DNA of 64,000 nucleotides from Levyella massiliensis (GCF_000308275.2 NZ_HG529490.1:585695-649694), one strand, 5' to 3'; numbered from the stretch's first letter, positions 1-7,360 are shown. Program-made: numbers and translations. Notes: a model not told the origin generated them from the letters alone.

Positions 1-69
1 CTGCACTTTCTTCGGCACCACGAACTTCTCTTTATCCTGAGACAGGATTGTTTTGATGCTTTTAATCAT
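1..69 (-). CDS. VirB4-like conjugation ATPase, N-terminal fragment cut by the window edge
   Basis: Reading leftwards from an ATG at 69, 23 codons are open to the window edge and translate to MIKSIKTILSQDKEKFVVPK and on. This resembles the opening of the VirB4/TraE-type ATPases of Clostridia conjugative elements, which power assembly of the mating channel. A GGAGG lies about 12-17 bases upstream, and the start overlaps the last codons of prgI, as is usual in these operons. Only the extreme N terminus is visible, with no Walker motifs, so the call depends mainly on gene order (PrgI directly upstream). Whether the rest of the gene is intact cannot be seen. Confidence 0.6.
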   Translation of the reverse strand, partial: MIKSIKTILSQDKEKFVVPKKVQ

Positions 70-427
70 TGCCTTTGTAGACCTCCTTTTCCTTGGCGTC
101 GATGGTGTCCTTCAACGCCTCGTAGTAGATATTCACCGGCTCAAACTTGATCTGCTTCGGCTCAATCATCTCTGACCGCAGCCACGCCCATACAAATTGC
201 TCTGCCGTCATTCCGTTATAGGAGATAAATCCCATTGCGGCGAAAGGAGCCGCACCGAGGATGCACACCCAGGAAACGGTTTCCGTTCCGACGTGGGGCT
301 TGAGCGCAAAGTACAGCACGATAGCAACACCAACAGCCAGCAAAGAAAAAACGAACTGTCTGAAGGACAGTCCGAAGAACATTGACTCGGTATAGTTCCG
401 AATCTCTCTATTGATTTTTACTTCCAT
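62..427 (-). CDS. PrgI family conjugation membrane protein
   Basis: A 121-residue protein of the PrgI family, a small inner-membrane component of Gram-positive conjugative type IV secretion systems, comparable in position to VirB3. Two hydrophobic stretches at roughly residues 20-40 and 48-70 are followed by a charged tail containing EPKQIKFEP, matching the family layout. The frame is open further upstream, but the ATG at 427 is preceded by AAAGGAAAG at good spacing and begins MEVKINREIRNYTESMFFG, which looks like a genuine N terminus. It sits between the TrbL-like gene with its small Cys-rich frame and the VirB4-like start, the standard order in these elements. Confidence 0.85.
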   Translation of the reverse strand: MEVKINREIRNYTESMFFGLSFRQFVFSLLAVGVAIVLYFALKPHVGTETVSWVCILGAAPFAAMGFISYNGMTAEQFVWAWLRSEMIEPKQIKFEPVNIYYEALKDTIDAKEKEVYKGND

Positions 428-596
428 ATTCTTTCCTTTCCCGACGGGCAGCTTCCTGAAGCTCCGCCTTGCAGACGCACTCATCTGCAAGGCAGTTCAC
501 TTCTCGGTTCTTCCTGCCGCCGTAATAGAGACAATACTTGCAATCTCAGTCCGCCACGGTATAACCCGGCCACTTATTCAAGATTCTCTTTGCCAT
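408..596 (-). pseudogene. Small Cys-rich (VLP-like) protein interrupted by an in-frame TGA
   Basis: Starting at ATG 596 the frame reads MAKRILNKWPGYTVAD, then TGA at 548-546, then DCKYCLYYGGRKN and CLADECVCK, and ends at TAG 410-408. A short cysteine-rich protein in this position, between the VirB6-like and PrgI genes, is common in Clostridia conjugative elements (cysteine-rich VLP family). Coding-like sequence continues past the TGA, so the stop probably replaced a sense codon; a TGC cysteine would need one base change. I treat it as a nonsense-broken gene. Selenocysteine or stop readthrough is possible in principle, but nothing supports it. The family name comes from memory of the motif pattern. 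Confidence 0.55.
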
Positions 597-603
597 AACT
601 GCC

Positions 604-1440
604 TCAGATTCCCATCATCTCTTTAACGAGACGGTCAGCCATCTTTACGGCACCGACGAGGATCAGCATATTGAAGATCAACTCACCGATATAGCTCCAG
701 ACCATTGACGCTGCGGTTGCACTCGCGTCCACAACAGGCGGGCTTGACGCAAAGACAGAGAAGATGATACAGGCAAGAACAATGATTGCTCCCTCCATAC
801 ATACCGAGGCATAGCTTTTCAGAAAGCTCTTGCCGATGTTCTGGGTGGGTTCACCGGCAAAGGTGGAAAGCGGGACTGGCGCGATTGCCGTGTACATATA
901 CATCTTGAAGAACCGTCCATAGACGCTCAGGATCATCACAAATGAGAGTACCCAAACGAACAGTCCTCCGATAAGCGTTACCGCCCAGAGAGGAATGGAC
1001 TCAAAGAACCCGCAATCCTCGACTGCATCCACAATCTCCTGTGGCAGGATCGTCGCCTGTGGAGTGCCAAAACCGGCAGAGTTCATAATCGTGCTTACAA
1101 CGCCTTGTATGATTTCAAGGATCGCCAGCATGAGTTCCATGCCATACGAGATCAGTCCTTTGGCGATAGCGAAACGGACGAACAGTTTTACAGCGTGTTC
1201 AGGCTTTTTCAGGTCAGCGAACGATCCACAGGTCTTTACAACGCCCACCACAAAAAACAGCACCAACAGTGCGTATCCGATGGCTTGCAAGGCTCCGTGG
1301 ATACTGGTAATGACTGACCAAATAGAGCCACCTTTGAATGTCTGCGGTGACTGTGTGATCAGTTGCCAGATCTCAGACAACTTATCGTTCCATACCTCAA
1401 GGGCATTTTCGAGATTTTGTACAATCCAGTTATCCGACAT
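604..1440 (-). CDS. TrbL/VirB6-like conjugative transfer membrane protein
   Basis: A 278-residue polytopic membrane protein, likely the VirB6/TrbL-type channel component of the mating apparatus. After a soluble N terminus of about 40 residues it has several hydrophobic segments, near residues 50-70, 90-115, 150-180, 215-235 and 250-270, and ends in MADRLVKEMMGI. The segment YGRFFKMYMYTAIAPVPLST is characteristic of this family in Clostridia integrative elements. The ATG at 1440 follows GGAGGTG at ideal spacing. It lies directly downstream of the Maff2-type gene and upstream of the Cys-rich frame and prgI, forming one transfer operon. Confidence 0.82.
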   Translation of the reverse strand: MSDNWIVQNLENALEVWNDKLSEIWQLITQSPQTFKGGSIWSVITSIHGALQAIGYALLVLFFVVGVVKTCGSFADLKKPEHAVKLFVRFAIAKGLISYGMELMLAILEIIQGVVSTIMNSAGFGTPQATILPQEIVDAVEDCGFFESIPLWAVTLIGGLFVWVLSFVMILSVYGRFFKMYMYTAIAPVPLSTFAGEPTQNIGKSFLKSYASVCMEGAIIVLACIIFSVFASSPPVVDASATAASMVWSYIGELIFNMLILVGAVKMADRLVKEMMGI

Positions 1441-1499
1441 TCGTTACACCTCCAATCCGGGGCGGTCATTGCTGACCGCCCCTTTTTCGGGAAACCGGA

Positions 1500-1859
1500 T
1501 CAGCCCACGATCAGGTTGAGGATTTCCTTTGCGAAGGTGATAATGACGCCACCCGCCAGAGTCAGGAAGCCGTTGGAACGCTGGCTCGGATCGTGGCTCT
1601 GGAAGCTGAGGCCGACCTGCACAATACCCCAACCGAGAAGGATGAGGCCAACCGCGCGGATCAGGCCAAAGATGAAATCGGACAGGTTGTTGACAACCGT
1701 GATCGGGTCACCGGCTGCGAAGGCAGTAACGCTCATGCCCATAACCAGGGCAAGAGACAGGACCGCCGCAGCATAGAAGCGGAAGCCCTTCTTTACCTTG
1801 CTGGGAATCTCCGGCTTCTGAGTGTTGTTCTTACGATTGATGTTTTTCATGTTTTTCAT
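1500..1859 (-). CDS. Maff2 family small conjugation membrane protein (VirB2/TrbC-like role inferred)
   Basis: A 119-residue protein with a basic N terminus, a signal-like hydrophobic stretch ending in TAFAAG, and a second hydrophobic segment (FIFGLIRAVGLILLGWGIVQ) followed by a short glycine-containing one. This matches the Maff2 family that precedes the VirB6-like gene in Clostridia conjugative elements; a pilin-like VirB2 role is an inference from size and topology. The start at 1859 is chosen because AAGGAG lies ten bases upstream; a second ATG nine bases later is too far from it. The first codons overlap the 3' end of the VirD4 remnant through three copies of a nine-base motif, suggesting translational coupling. 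Confidence 0.8.
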   Translation of the reverse strand: MKNMKNINRKNNTQKPEIPSKVKKGFRFYAAAVLSLALVMGMSVTAFAAGDPITVVNNLSDFIFGLIRAVGLILLGWGIVQVGLSFQSHDPSQRSNGFLTLAGGVIITFAKEILNLIVG

Positions 1860-2316
1860 GTTTTTCTTTCTCCTTTTTTTCAAATTTTTCTTGGAGCTCT
1901 TCTTCGGAGTAGAGCTCAAACTCGTGTAGCTGCGGTTCAAACTTCTGCGCCTTTTCGACTTCCATCGGATCAAACACAAAGGACATTGCCGCAATGCTTC
2001 TGGTGTCTTCACCGTGCGTATACGCTGGTGCTCCGCCATCGGTGGTTTCCCGCACATTGGGATGATGAAGAATGTCATACTTAAAATCCTGTACGGGGCG
2101 CTCACCGCGTATAAAAAGAAGCGCGTACTGATTGTCCAGCATACGCACTTCGTCAGGTGTCATAAGCTCACGCCCTGTGAGCTGGTAGTTGGTAGAGTAG
2201 CTTCCGTTTCTCCCGCGAGATCGACCGTAAGTGTTCGTGTCGATGGTCTCCTTGCCAAACAGCTTGGAGACATATTCGTGGGTAGACTGCTCGTTACCGC
2301 CGAGATAAAGGAACCT
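1831..2316 (-). pseudogene. VirD4/TraG coupling protein, C-terminal remnant
   Basis: From about 2316 to the TAA at 1831 the frame encodes [17 protein letters not shown] and later ELMTPDEVRMLDNQYALLF, RGERPVQDFKYD and HGEDTRSI, ending in a Lys/Glu-rich tail. These are hallmarks of the C terminus of VirD4/TraG type IV coupling proteins, which normally run to about 600 residues. The Walker ATPase portion is absent: upstream of 2316 this frame hits TGA almost at once and the DNA instead encodes ParA in another frame. About 160 residues remain with no start codon of their own near the junction. An ATG at 2163 could allow a 110-residue fragment to be made. Confidence 0.85.
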
Positions 2317-2671
2317 CGATACAGGATTTCAGAACGTACTCACGGCTCATAACATTGAACAAGCCCGTTTCCATGCCGGACAGTTCGATATTAGAAGGAA
2401 GCAAATCAACGCCTTCATTGTGAGCGATGATCGCGTTGCCGGGAGGCTCTTCATCTTCTATGACCGATTGCATGAGCGTAGATAGCGACACATCCAACTC
2501 GTCTGGGCTCTTCACACCGAGACTCACCGTGAGGCTCCCTTGCGGGTCAGCGTCAATCAGCAAAACCTTATTACCGGTGTTTGCAAGGCCCACGCCGAGA
2601 TTAACTGTAGTAGTCGTTTTGCCTACGCCGCCTTTCTGGTTCGTGATAGCGATAACTTTATAGTTTTCCAT
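2294..2671 (-). pseudogene. ParA-type partition ATPase, truncated at a deletion junction
   Basis: [20 protein letters not shown] opens a classical ParA/Soj protein with a deviant Walker A box (KGGVGKTT), followed by [10 protein letters not shown] and [10 protein letters not shown]. The similarity stops after VLKSCIE; the last six codons come from the out-of-frame VirD4 remnant and end at TAA 2296-2294. About 119 of the usual 260-280 residues are left, and the later ATPase motifs are lost. The ATG at 2671 has AAAGGAGG upstream at good spacing; the nine preceding codons of open frame are not used. ParA normally helps such elements segregate or be maintained, so loss should reduce stability of any excised form. 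Confidence 0.85.
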
Positions 2672-2699
2672 GCGTTTTCCTCCTTTCTTGGAATTCACG

Positions 2700-3090
2700 A
2701 CCCATTAAGCTAAGCTCTGGATCATGTAAAAGCGCAGTATTTGTTCTCAACGCCCTCTGCGCTACAGGAAGTCATCAGGCGACCATGTGCTTCATGGTCT
2801 CATAGGAGTCTCACCTCTGCCGGGTTCTCCGCCAGCCCCATAGGGAAATATCATTATCCTCAGACTTGTCATCGCCATGTCGGTAGCAATCCAACATTTA
2901 CAGCACTGGATTATCGCAGGAGCGTACATGCTGCTCGGCTCATCACTCTGATTAACGTACCTGATGACCTGTATATTCAATTTTCAAAGTTCAGCGAAGC
3001 GGCTTTTCCTTTATCGAGAAAAGTCCCTTCACTAGCTAGTAAGTTCAGGGGGGTGTTTTTGGGGGTATCTCTAAAAAATTTTTTCAGAAA
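2700..3090 (-). other. Non-coding structured leader upstream of parA
   Basis: About 390 bases without a credible gene lie upstream of parA. Read on the minus strand they contain clear hairpins: a perfect 7-bp stem at 2781-2799, and a 6-bp stem pairing 2732-2737 with 2757-2762 around a 19-base loop. There is also a 10-bp palindrome (actagctagt, 3031-3040) and a plus-strand G-rich tract near 3047-3065. The layout suggests a transcribed leader that could regulate parA or belong to the replication or transfer origin of the element. No known RNA family could be assigned, and ORFs drawn through it lack ribosome sites and protein-like composition. Confidence 0.45.
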
Positions 3091-3135
3091 ACAAAAAAGC
3101 CCCACAAGAATCTCTTCTATGATTCCTGTTGGGCC
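3091..3135 (-). terminator. Rho-independent terminator after the zinc-ribbon gene
   Basis: On the minus strand, a GGCCCAACAGGAATC arm pairs imperfectly with GATTCTTGTGGGGC and is followed by TTTTTTG. It lies 14 bases past the stop of the zinc-ribbon protein gene and insulates it from the parA leader. Confidence 0.75.
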
Positions 3136-3148
3136 ATACCGATCGCGT

Positions 3149-4588
3149 TTATTCTCTTTTCCCATGTCGCCAGCGGAAATAGTTCCGTCGAATTGTCACA
3201 ACGTCCTTTTCAGGCTCTGCCTCAATGTATATATTAGATCGCTTAAATGTGGTGAGGACTGCATTAAGCATATCTATTAAGGAGTCTCCTCTTAAAATAA
3301 AGTGTCTGTCATTAGGTATGTCCTCTTCTGTTATTGTGTATAAGTCGATTCCTTGCTTCTTGCACTGTAATCGCTTGATTCCGTATTCTTCTATTCCGAT
3401 CTTGGAATTACGGATTCCTCCAGTATCTATAGCAATTCCGACGGATGGAATGTATGTATCCAGGTGAATGCCAATGGCCGTTTCATCATTCAGCTTTACT
3501 TTTAACCCATATTTCCCAGCATAATACAGGACAGCCAACTGCGGCAGTACGGACTTAAATCCTTTTTCGCATTCAAGGCAGCCTTCTCCGTTCACGGTCC
3601 TATTATATATAAAGGCGTTGCATGAATGACCGCAAGAGCCTTTCCAACAAGCTCTTTTCATTGCATATCTGGAAACAGTAGCGGGACTTCCTTCATTCTT
3701 TGTATAATCCCACTCCCTTGCAATGTCCGGATCTGTAGTGGCAAGGTCATTGATACCCTGTTTTACTTTACGATTTGCGCAGACAGGGCAAGGGCCTCCA
3801 TGCACACGGGTATGGACAACGGACTGCCATTCATAACCGCAGGTACTGCATTTCCACCAAATATTCTGCCGAGACTTCTCGTTTATATCTTCTGGGAGAA
3901 GAGGAAGGTTTCTTTCTGACCATTCCTCAGCAAGAGCAGGCTGCTTTGTTTTCAGATCATTAAATCCCTTCAACAGCTTGATCCCGCTACAGAATGGGCA
4001 CTTGCTTCCTCCCGCACGGGTGGATATAAGCGTCTCCCACTCATGGCCTTTCTCACACAGCCACCATACCATTCTGTTCGCTCCCGCTGGAGCTTGGTCC
4101 GGTGTCCATGGAAGATTTCTTGGTGACCATTCCTTTCCCAGTTCTGGATGAAGCGTAGCAAGGTCGTTAAACCCCGGCATGATTTTATTATTGGAGCAAT
4201 ACGGGCAGCCTGTCCCTTTGACTCTTGCGCGTATTTCTGCAGTCCATTCATGATCGCACTTGCCTTTCCATTTTACCTTTCGATGAGATGCGGCATTTAC
4301 ATTGTTGGGTTTTAGCGGCTCATTTTCCGAAGACCATTCATCGACCAACTCCGGCTTAATGGATGCAAGATCATTAAAACCTTCCAGTACCCTCATCCCA
4401 GCACAATAGGGGCAACCTTCTCCGGAATGTCTGCTTTTAGGACTTGCAAGCCATTCATGTCCACACTTGCCGATCCACCAGTATTTCTTGTTTGATCCGT
4501 ATGTAATATCTGAAACCGTCAGCGGCAGATTTCGTTCCGAAAACTCAGAGGCAAGTTCCGGATGCATTTCAGCAAAGCTCATTCCCAT
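3149..4588 (-). CDS. Five-repeat zinc-ribbon (DUF4379-like) protein with possible nuclease-fold C terminus
   Basis: About 479 residues. Five consecutive repeats of roughly 65-70 residues each carry a CGHEW- or GHEW-type element, then CPYC, CPFC or CPVC, then GFNDLAT and an EW element; the fifth is degenerate (CGH and CLEC). This fits the probable zinc-ribbon DUF4379 family, so each unit likely binds one zinc. The last 130 residues contain HLDTYIPSVGIAIDTGG, reminiscent of the acid-hydrophobic-acid core of Vsr/PD-(D/E)xK-like nucleases, but the second acid is D and no firm lysine motif is seen. The ATG at 4588 sits six bases from GGAGGTG; an upstream GTG is less likely. Probably cargo of the element; substrate unknown. 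Confidence 0.7.
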   Translation of the reverse strand: MGMSFAEMHPELASEFSERNLPLTVSDITYGSNKKYWWIGKCGHEWLASPKSRHSGEGCPYCAGMRVLEGFNDLASIKPELVDEWSSENEPLKPNNVNAASHRKVKWKGKCDHEWTAEIRARVKGTGCPYCSNNKIMPGFNDLATLHPELGKEWSPRNLPWTPDQAPAGANRMVWWLCEKGHEWETLISTRAGGSKCPFCSGIKLLKGFNDLKTKQPALAEEWSERNLPLLPEDINEKSRQNIWWKCSTCGYEWQSVVHTRVHGGPCPVCANRKVKQGINDLATTDPDIAREWDYTKNEGSPATVSRYAMKRACWKGSCGHSCNAFIYNRTVNGEGCLECEKGFKSVLPQLAVLYYAGKYGLKVKLNDETAIGIHLDTYIPSVGIAIDTGGIRNSKIGIEEYGIKRLQCKKQGIDLYTITEEDIPNDRHFILRGDSLIDMLNAVLTTFKRSNIYIEAEPEKDVVTIRRNYFRWRHGKRE

Positions 4589-4610
4589 TCGCATCACCTC
4601 CTCCACTTAT

Positions 4611-4639
4611 AGTGTAATCAAAACGCAGAGGAAATTGAA
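4611..4639 (-). promoter_or_regulatory. Likely promoter of the zinc-ribbon gene
   Basis: On the minus strand TTCAAT (4639-4634) and TACACT (4616-4611) are separated by 17 bases, just upstream of the ribosome site at about 4600. Similarity to the consensus is fair but not strong. Confidence 0.45.
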
Positions 4640-4666
4640 ATGTGTGGGGTCTAAATCCGGAACGGC

Positions 4667-4702
4667 AAAAAAATAAGAGCCCCGAGTTGAATCGGAGCTC
4701 TT
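4667..4702 (-). terminator. Rho-independent terminator, probably for greA-lysS
   Basis: An 11-bp stem with one G-T pair (aagagc at 4675 pairing to gctctt at 4702) is followed on the minus strand by T7 within TTATTTTTTT. It lies about 150 bases beyond the lysS stop, so if it belongs to lysS, the end of the mobile element is to its left. Confidence 0.8.
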
Positions 4703-4751
4703 AGTAAAAATGTGCGAATTCCAGTGACTTATGGCGACTTGCAGCCACTTT

Positions 4752-4850
4752 GGTGTACTTATGGTGTTTTTGTGTGAATTTCGGCTAAAAAGCGGCAATG
4801 TAGGACATACCGTTTTTCCGGCAAAAGAGAACATGCCATGGTGTACTTAT
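4752..4850. repeat. 12-bp direct repeat next to the lysS stop
   Basis: The sequence tggtgtacttat occurs at 4752-4763 and again at 4839-4850, the second copy reaching the first base of the lysS stop codon. It could be chance, duplicated sequence, or the core of an attachment site at the 3' end of lysS. No integrase is in view to test this. Confidence 0.35.
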
Positions 4851-6820
4851 TAGTACAGCTTCGCGCCTGCCGGAATGCTCGGGTCTACCATCAGCAGATG
4901 AAGCTTTTCTTCTTCGCCTTCTTTGTGAACGGCACTAATCAGCATACCGCAGGAATCGATGCCCATCATTTTTCTTGGAGGCAGATTCGTGATGGCGATG
5001 CAGGTCTTGCCGACCAGCTCTTCCGGCTCATAATAGGCGTGAATTCCGCTTAAGATGGTGCGATCTGTGCCGGTTCCGTCGTCCAAAGTGAACTGAAGGA
5101 GCTTCTTGCTCTTGGGAACGGCAACGCAGTCCTTGACCTTCACGGCACGGAAATCGGACTTGGAGAAGGTCTCAAAATCGACGAGATCCTCAAACAGCGG
5201 CTTGATCACGAGGCTTGCAAAGTCAGGCTTTTTCGCATCAAAGATCGGCATGGAAGGATCGTTCGCATTCACCGCCGGAGCCTCTTCAGACGCCGTCTCT
5301 ACTGTTGCAGCCTCCTCGGATTTCTGTACCCCATTCTTGTCCTTTGGTGTATCTAAGGGCTTCATTGTTGGGAAAAGCAGAACGTCGCGAATCGAGGTCT
5401 GATTGGTCAAAAACATAACAATGCGGTCTACGCCAAGACCCATGCCACCTGTCGGCGGCAGGCCCACTTCCAAAGCATGTAGGAAATCTTCGTCCATCAT
5501 GCCGGCCTCTTCATCGCCAGCTTCACGCAACGCCACCTGATGCTCAAAACGACCGCGCTGATCCTGTGCATCGTTCAGCTCCGAAAAGGCATTGCCGATT
5601 TCGCTGCCCAATACGAAAGCTTCAAAACGTTCGGTCATATCCGGTTTCGACGGCATACGCTTGGCCAATGGGCTGATTTCCACAGGATATTCATAGATAA
5701 AGGTCGGCTGCTCCAGATTTTCTTCGACATATTCATCAAAGAAATGTTCCAGCACCTTGCCTTTTCCATCTGTCGGCTTCGTTTCAATGCCATGTTCTTT
5801 GGCTACGGCTTTCGCCTCTTCATCGGTTTGAATTTGATCAAAATCCACCTTGGCATATTGGCGTACCGCTTCCGTCATGGTCATGCGCTTCCATGGCGGA
5901 CGGAAATCCAGTTCATGACCCTGATAATTCACGACCGCGCTTCCACAGGCTTCTTCGGCAACCGTCGAAATCATGTTCTCGCACAAATGCATCATGCCCT
6001 CATAGTCCGTATAGGCTTTGTACATCTCGATAGCGGTATATTCAGGATTATGCTTCGTATCCATGCCTTCATTACGGAACATACGTCCCATTTCATAGAC
6101 GCCGTCAAAGCCACCGACGATTAAGCGTTTCAGATAGAGCTCATTCGCAATGCGCAGATACATATCAATATCCAACGTATTATGATGCGTCACAAAAGGA
6201 CGTGCGTTTGCACCGCCGGCGATAGTGTTTAATACCGGCGTTTCCACCGCTAAATAGCCTTCATTATCCAAATAGCGACGAATCCCCGATAAAATCTTCG
6301 TTCGTTTGATAAAGACATCTTTGACTTCCGGATTCACAATCAGATCCACATAGCGCTGGCGATAGCGTAAATCCTGATCCTTTAGACCGTGAAATTTTTC
6401 AGGTAATTGTGCCAATGCCTTCGTCAACAGCGTTATCTTCTCGGCAGAGACAGAGATTTCACCGCGTTCGGAGCGCAAGATGGAGCCTTCCACGCCCACG
6501 ATGTCGCCCAAGTCCAAATCCTTCACGACAGAAAAATTTGCATCACCCATGATATTGGCGCGGCAAATCAATTGAATTTTTCCAGTGGCATCCTGACAAT
6601 CGATAAAGCTCATTTTGCCATGGCCACGTTTTGCCATGACACGTCCTGCCATGCTTACCTTTTTACCGTCCCAATCCTCAAATGCTGCGTGCACATCTGC
6701 GGCATGCGCCGTTACATCATATTTCGTAATAGTGTGCGGATCCTTACCGGCTTTACGCAACGCATCCAGCTTGTCGCGGCGAATTTGCAGCATTTCGTTA
6801 TCCGATCCCTGCTTCGTCAT
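4850..6820 (-). CDS. lysS: Lysyl-tRNA synthetase (class II) with C-terminal tRNA-binding domain
   Basis: Charges tRNA-Lys with lysine using ATP. The N-terminal OB fold (about residues 50-140) and class II core are clear: RYRQRYVDLIVNPEV (motif 1 region), FRNEGMDTKHNPEYT (motif 2) and GLPPTGGMGLGVDRIVMF (motif 3). Standard bacterial LysRS ends about 20 residues later. Here a Glu/Ala/Thr-rich linker follows, then about 110 residues of a MetG-C/Trbp111-type tRNA-binding domain (DFRAVKVKDCVAVPKSKKLL, GIHAYYEPEELVGK, LPPRKMMGI), giving about 656 residues in total. The ATG at 6820 has GGGAGG close upstream; the seven codons before it are not used. It lies ten bases after greA in the same operon. 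Confidence 0.95.
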   Translation of the reverse strand: MTKQGSDNEMLQIRRDKLDALRKAGKDPHTITKYDVTAHAADVHAAFEDWDGKKVSMAGRVMAKRGHGKMSFIDCQDATGKIQLICRANIMGDANFSVVKDLDLGDIVGVEGSILRSERGEISVSAEKITLLTKALAQLPEKFHGLKDQDLRYRQRYVDLIVNPEVKDVFIKRTKILSGIRRYLDNEGYLAVETPVLNTIAGGANARPFVTHHNTLDIDMYLRIANELYLKRLIVGGFDGVYEMGRMFRNEGMDTKHNPEYTAIEMYKAYTDYEGMMHLCENMISTVAEEACGSAVVNYQGHELDFRPPWKRMTMTEAVRQYAKVDFDQIQTDEEAKAVAKEHGIETKPTDGKGKVLEHFFDEYVEENLEQPTFIYEYPVEISPLAKRMPSKPDMTERFEAFVLGSEIGNAFSELNDAQDQRGRFEHQVALREAGDEEAGMMDEDFLHALEVGLPPTGGMGLGVDRIVMFLTNQTSIRDVLLFPTMKPLDTPKDKNGVQKSEEAATVETASEEAPAVNANDPSMPIFDAKKPDFASLVIKPLFEDLVDFETFSKSDFRAVKVKDCVAVPKSKKLLQFTLDDGTGTDRTILSGIHAYYEPEELVGKTCIAITNLPPRKMMGIDSCGMLISAVHKEGEEEKLHLLMVDPSIPAGAKLY

Positions 6821-6830
6821 TTGTCCTCCC

Positions 6831-7313
6831 TTATCGTACAATTTCCAGGACTTTGTATTTTACAGCGCTTCCCGGTGTTTCTACCGTCAGTTCGTCCCCT
6901 ACTCTTGCGCCCAAGAGTAAACTGCCCAATGGCGATTCATTCGAAATTTTATTTTTTTTCGGATTGGCCTCTACGGTACCGACGATCGTAAACGTCATCT
7001 CCTCATTAAATTCCACATCCAGTACCTTAACCGTAGAACCCAAGTGCACCTTATCTTCCTCACCGGAAGCATCATTTTTAATGACCTGTGCATTCTTTAA
7101 TTGTTGTTCAATCACCACAATGCGTTCTTCCAGCTGGCGCTGTTCATCTTTTGCCGCATCATATTCTGCATTTTCGGACAAATCTCCAAAAGCACGTGCG
7201 ACTTTTAAATGTTCCGACACTTCCGCGCGGCGCGTGGATTTTAAATAATCCAGTTCTTCCTGAAGTTTGATGTAACCTTCCTGTGTTAAAATCGTTTGAT
7301 CCGTCATGCTCAT
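6831..7313 (-). CDS. greA: Transcription elongation factor GreA
   Basis: GreA rescues backtracked RNA polymerase by stimulating cleavage of the transcript 3' end. The protein, about 160 residues, has the N-terminal coiled-coil (YIKLQEELDYLKSTRRAEVS), the hallmark acidic tip DLSENAEYDAAKDEQ, and the C-terminal FKBP-like domain (VKVLDVEFNEE, ESPLGSLLLGARVGDE). Start choice: GTG 7319, ATG 7313 and ATG 7307 are all possible; AAGGAAG spacing favours 7313. A strong promoter and a terminator-like hairpin lie directly upstream, so its own leader may control it. lysS follows ten bases after the stop and is probably cotranscribed, a common Firmicutes arrangement. Confidence 0.95.
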   Translation of the reverse strand: MSMTDQTILTQEGYIKLQEELDYLKSTRRAEVSEHLKVARAFGDLSENAEYDAAKDEQRQLEERIVVIEQQLKNAQVIKNDASGEEDKVHLGSTVKVLDVEFNEEMTFTIVGTVEANPKKNKISNESPLGSLLLGARVGDELTVETPGSAVKYKVLEIVR

Positions 7314-7324
7314 GCTCACTTCCT

Positions 7325-7352
7325 TATAAAAATAAAGCAGGTGAAAACCTGC
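7325..7352 (-). terminator. Hairpin plus U-tract in the greA leader (terminator or attenuator)
   Basis: GCAGGT pairs with ACCTGC around a TTTC loop (7352-7337), followed on the minus strand by TTTATTTTTAT. It can end transcription from the membrane regulator gene upstream. It also lies immediately after the greA promoter, so greA transcripts would start with it. Confidence 0.65.
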
Positions 7353-7360
7353 CTTTGCTT

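Noticed and set aside
546-548. Selenocysteine at the TGA of the Cys-rich gene
   Set aside because: No stem-loop of convincing shape directly downstream and no selenium genes in view; a nonsense change is simpler.
1860-2105. Longer start for the Maff2-type gene
   Set aside because: The upstream frame overlaps VirD4 coding sequence in another frame; AAGGAG before 1859 and the signal-like segment fix the start.
2163-2163. ATG at 2163 as the true start of an independent 110-residue gene
   Set aside because: Clear VirD4 sequence continues in frame upstream to the deletion junction, so this is an internal Met of a remnant.
2741-3280. 179-codon plus-strand open frame over the parA leader
   Set aside because: Poor composition, no ribosome site, and it overlaps hairpins, the terminator and the end of the zinc-ribbon gene.
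4607-4834. 75-codon minus-strand frame between the zinc-ribbon gene and lysS
   Set aside because: It crosses the terminator at 4667-4702 and the promoter at 4611-4639 and shows no family resemblance.
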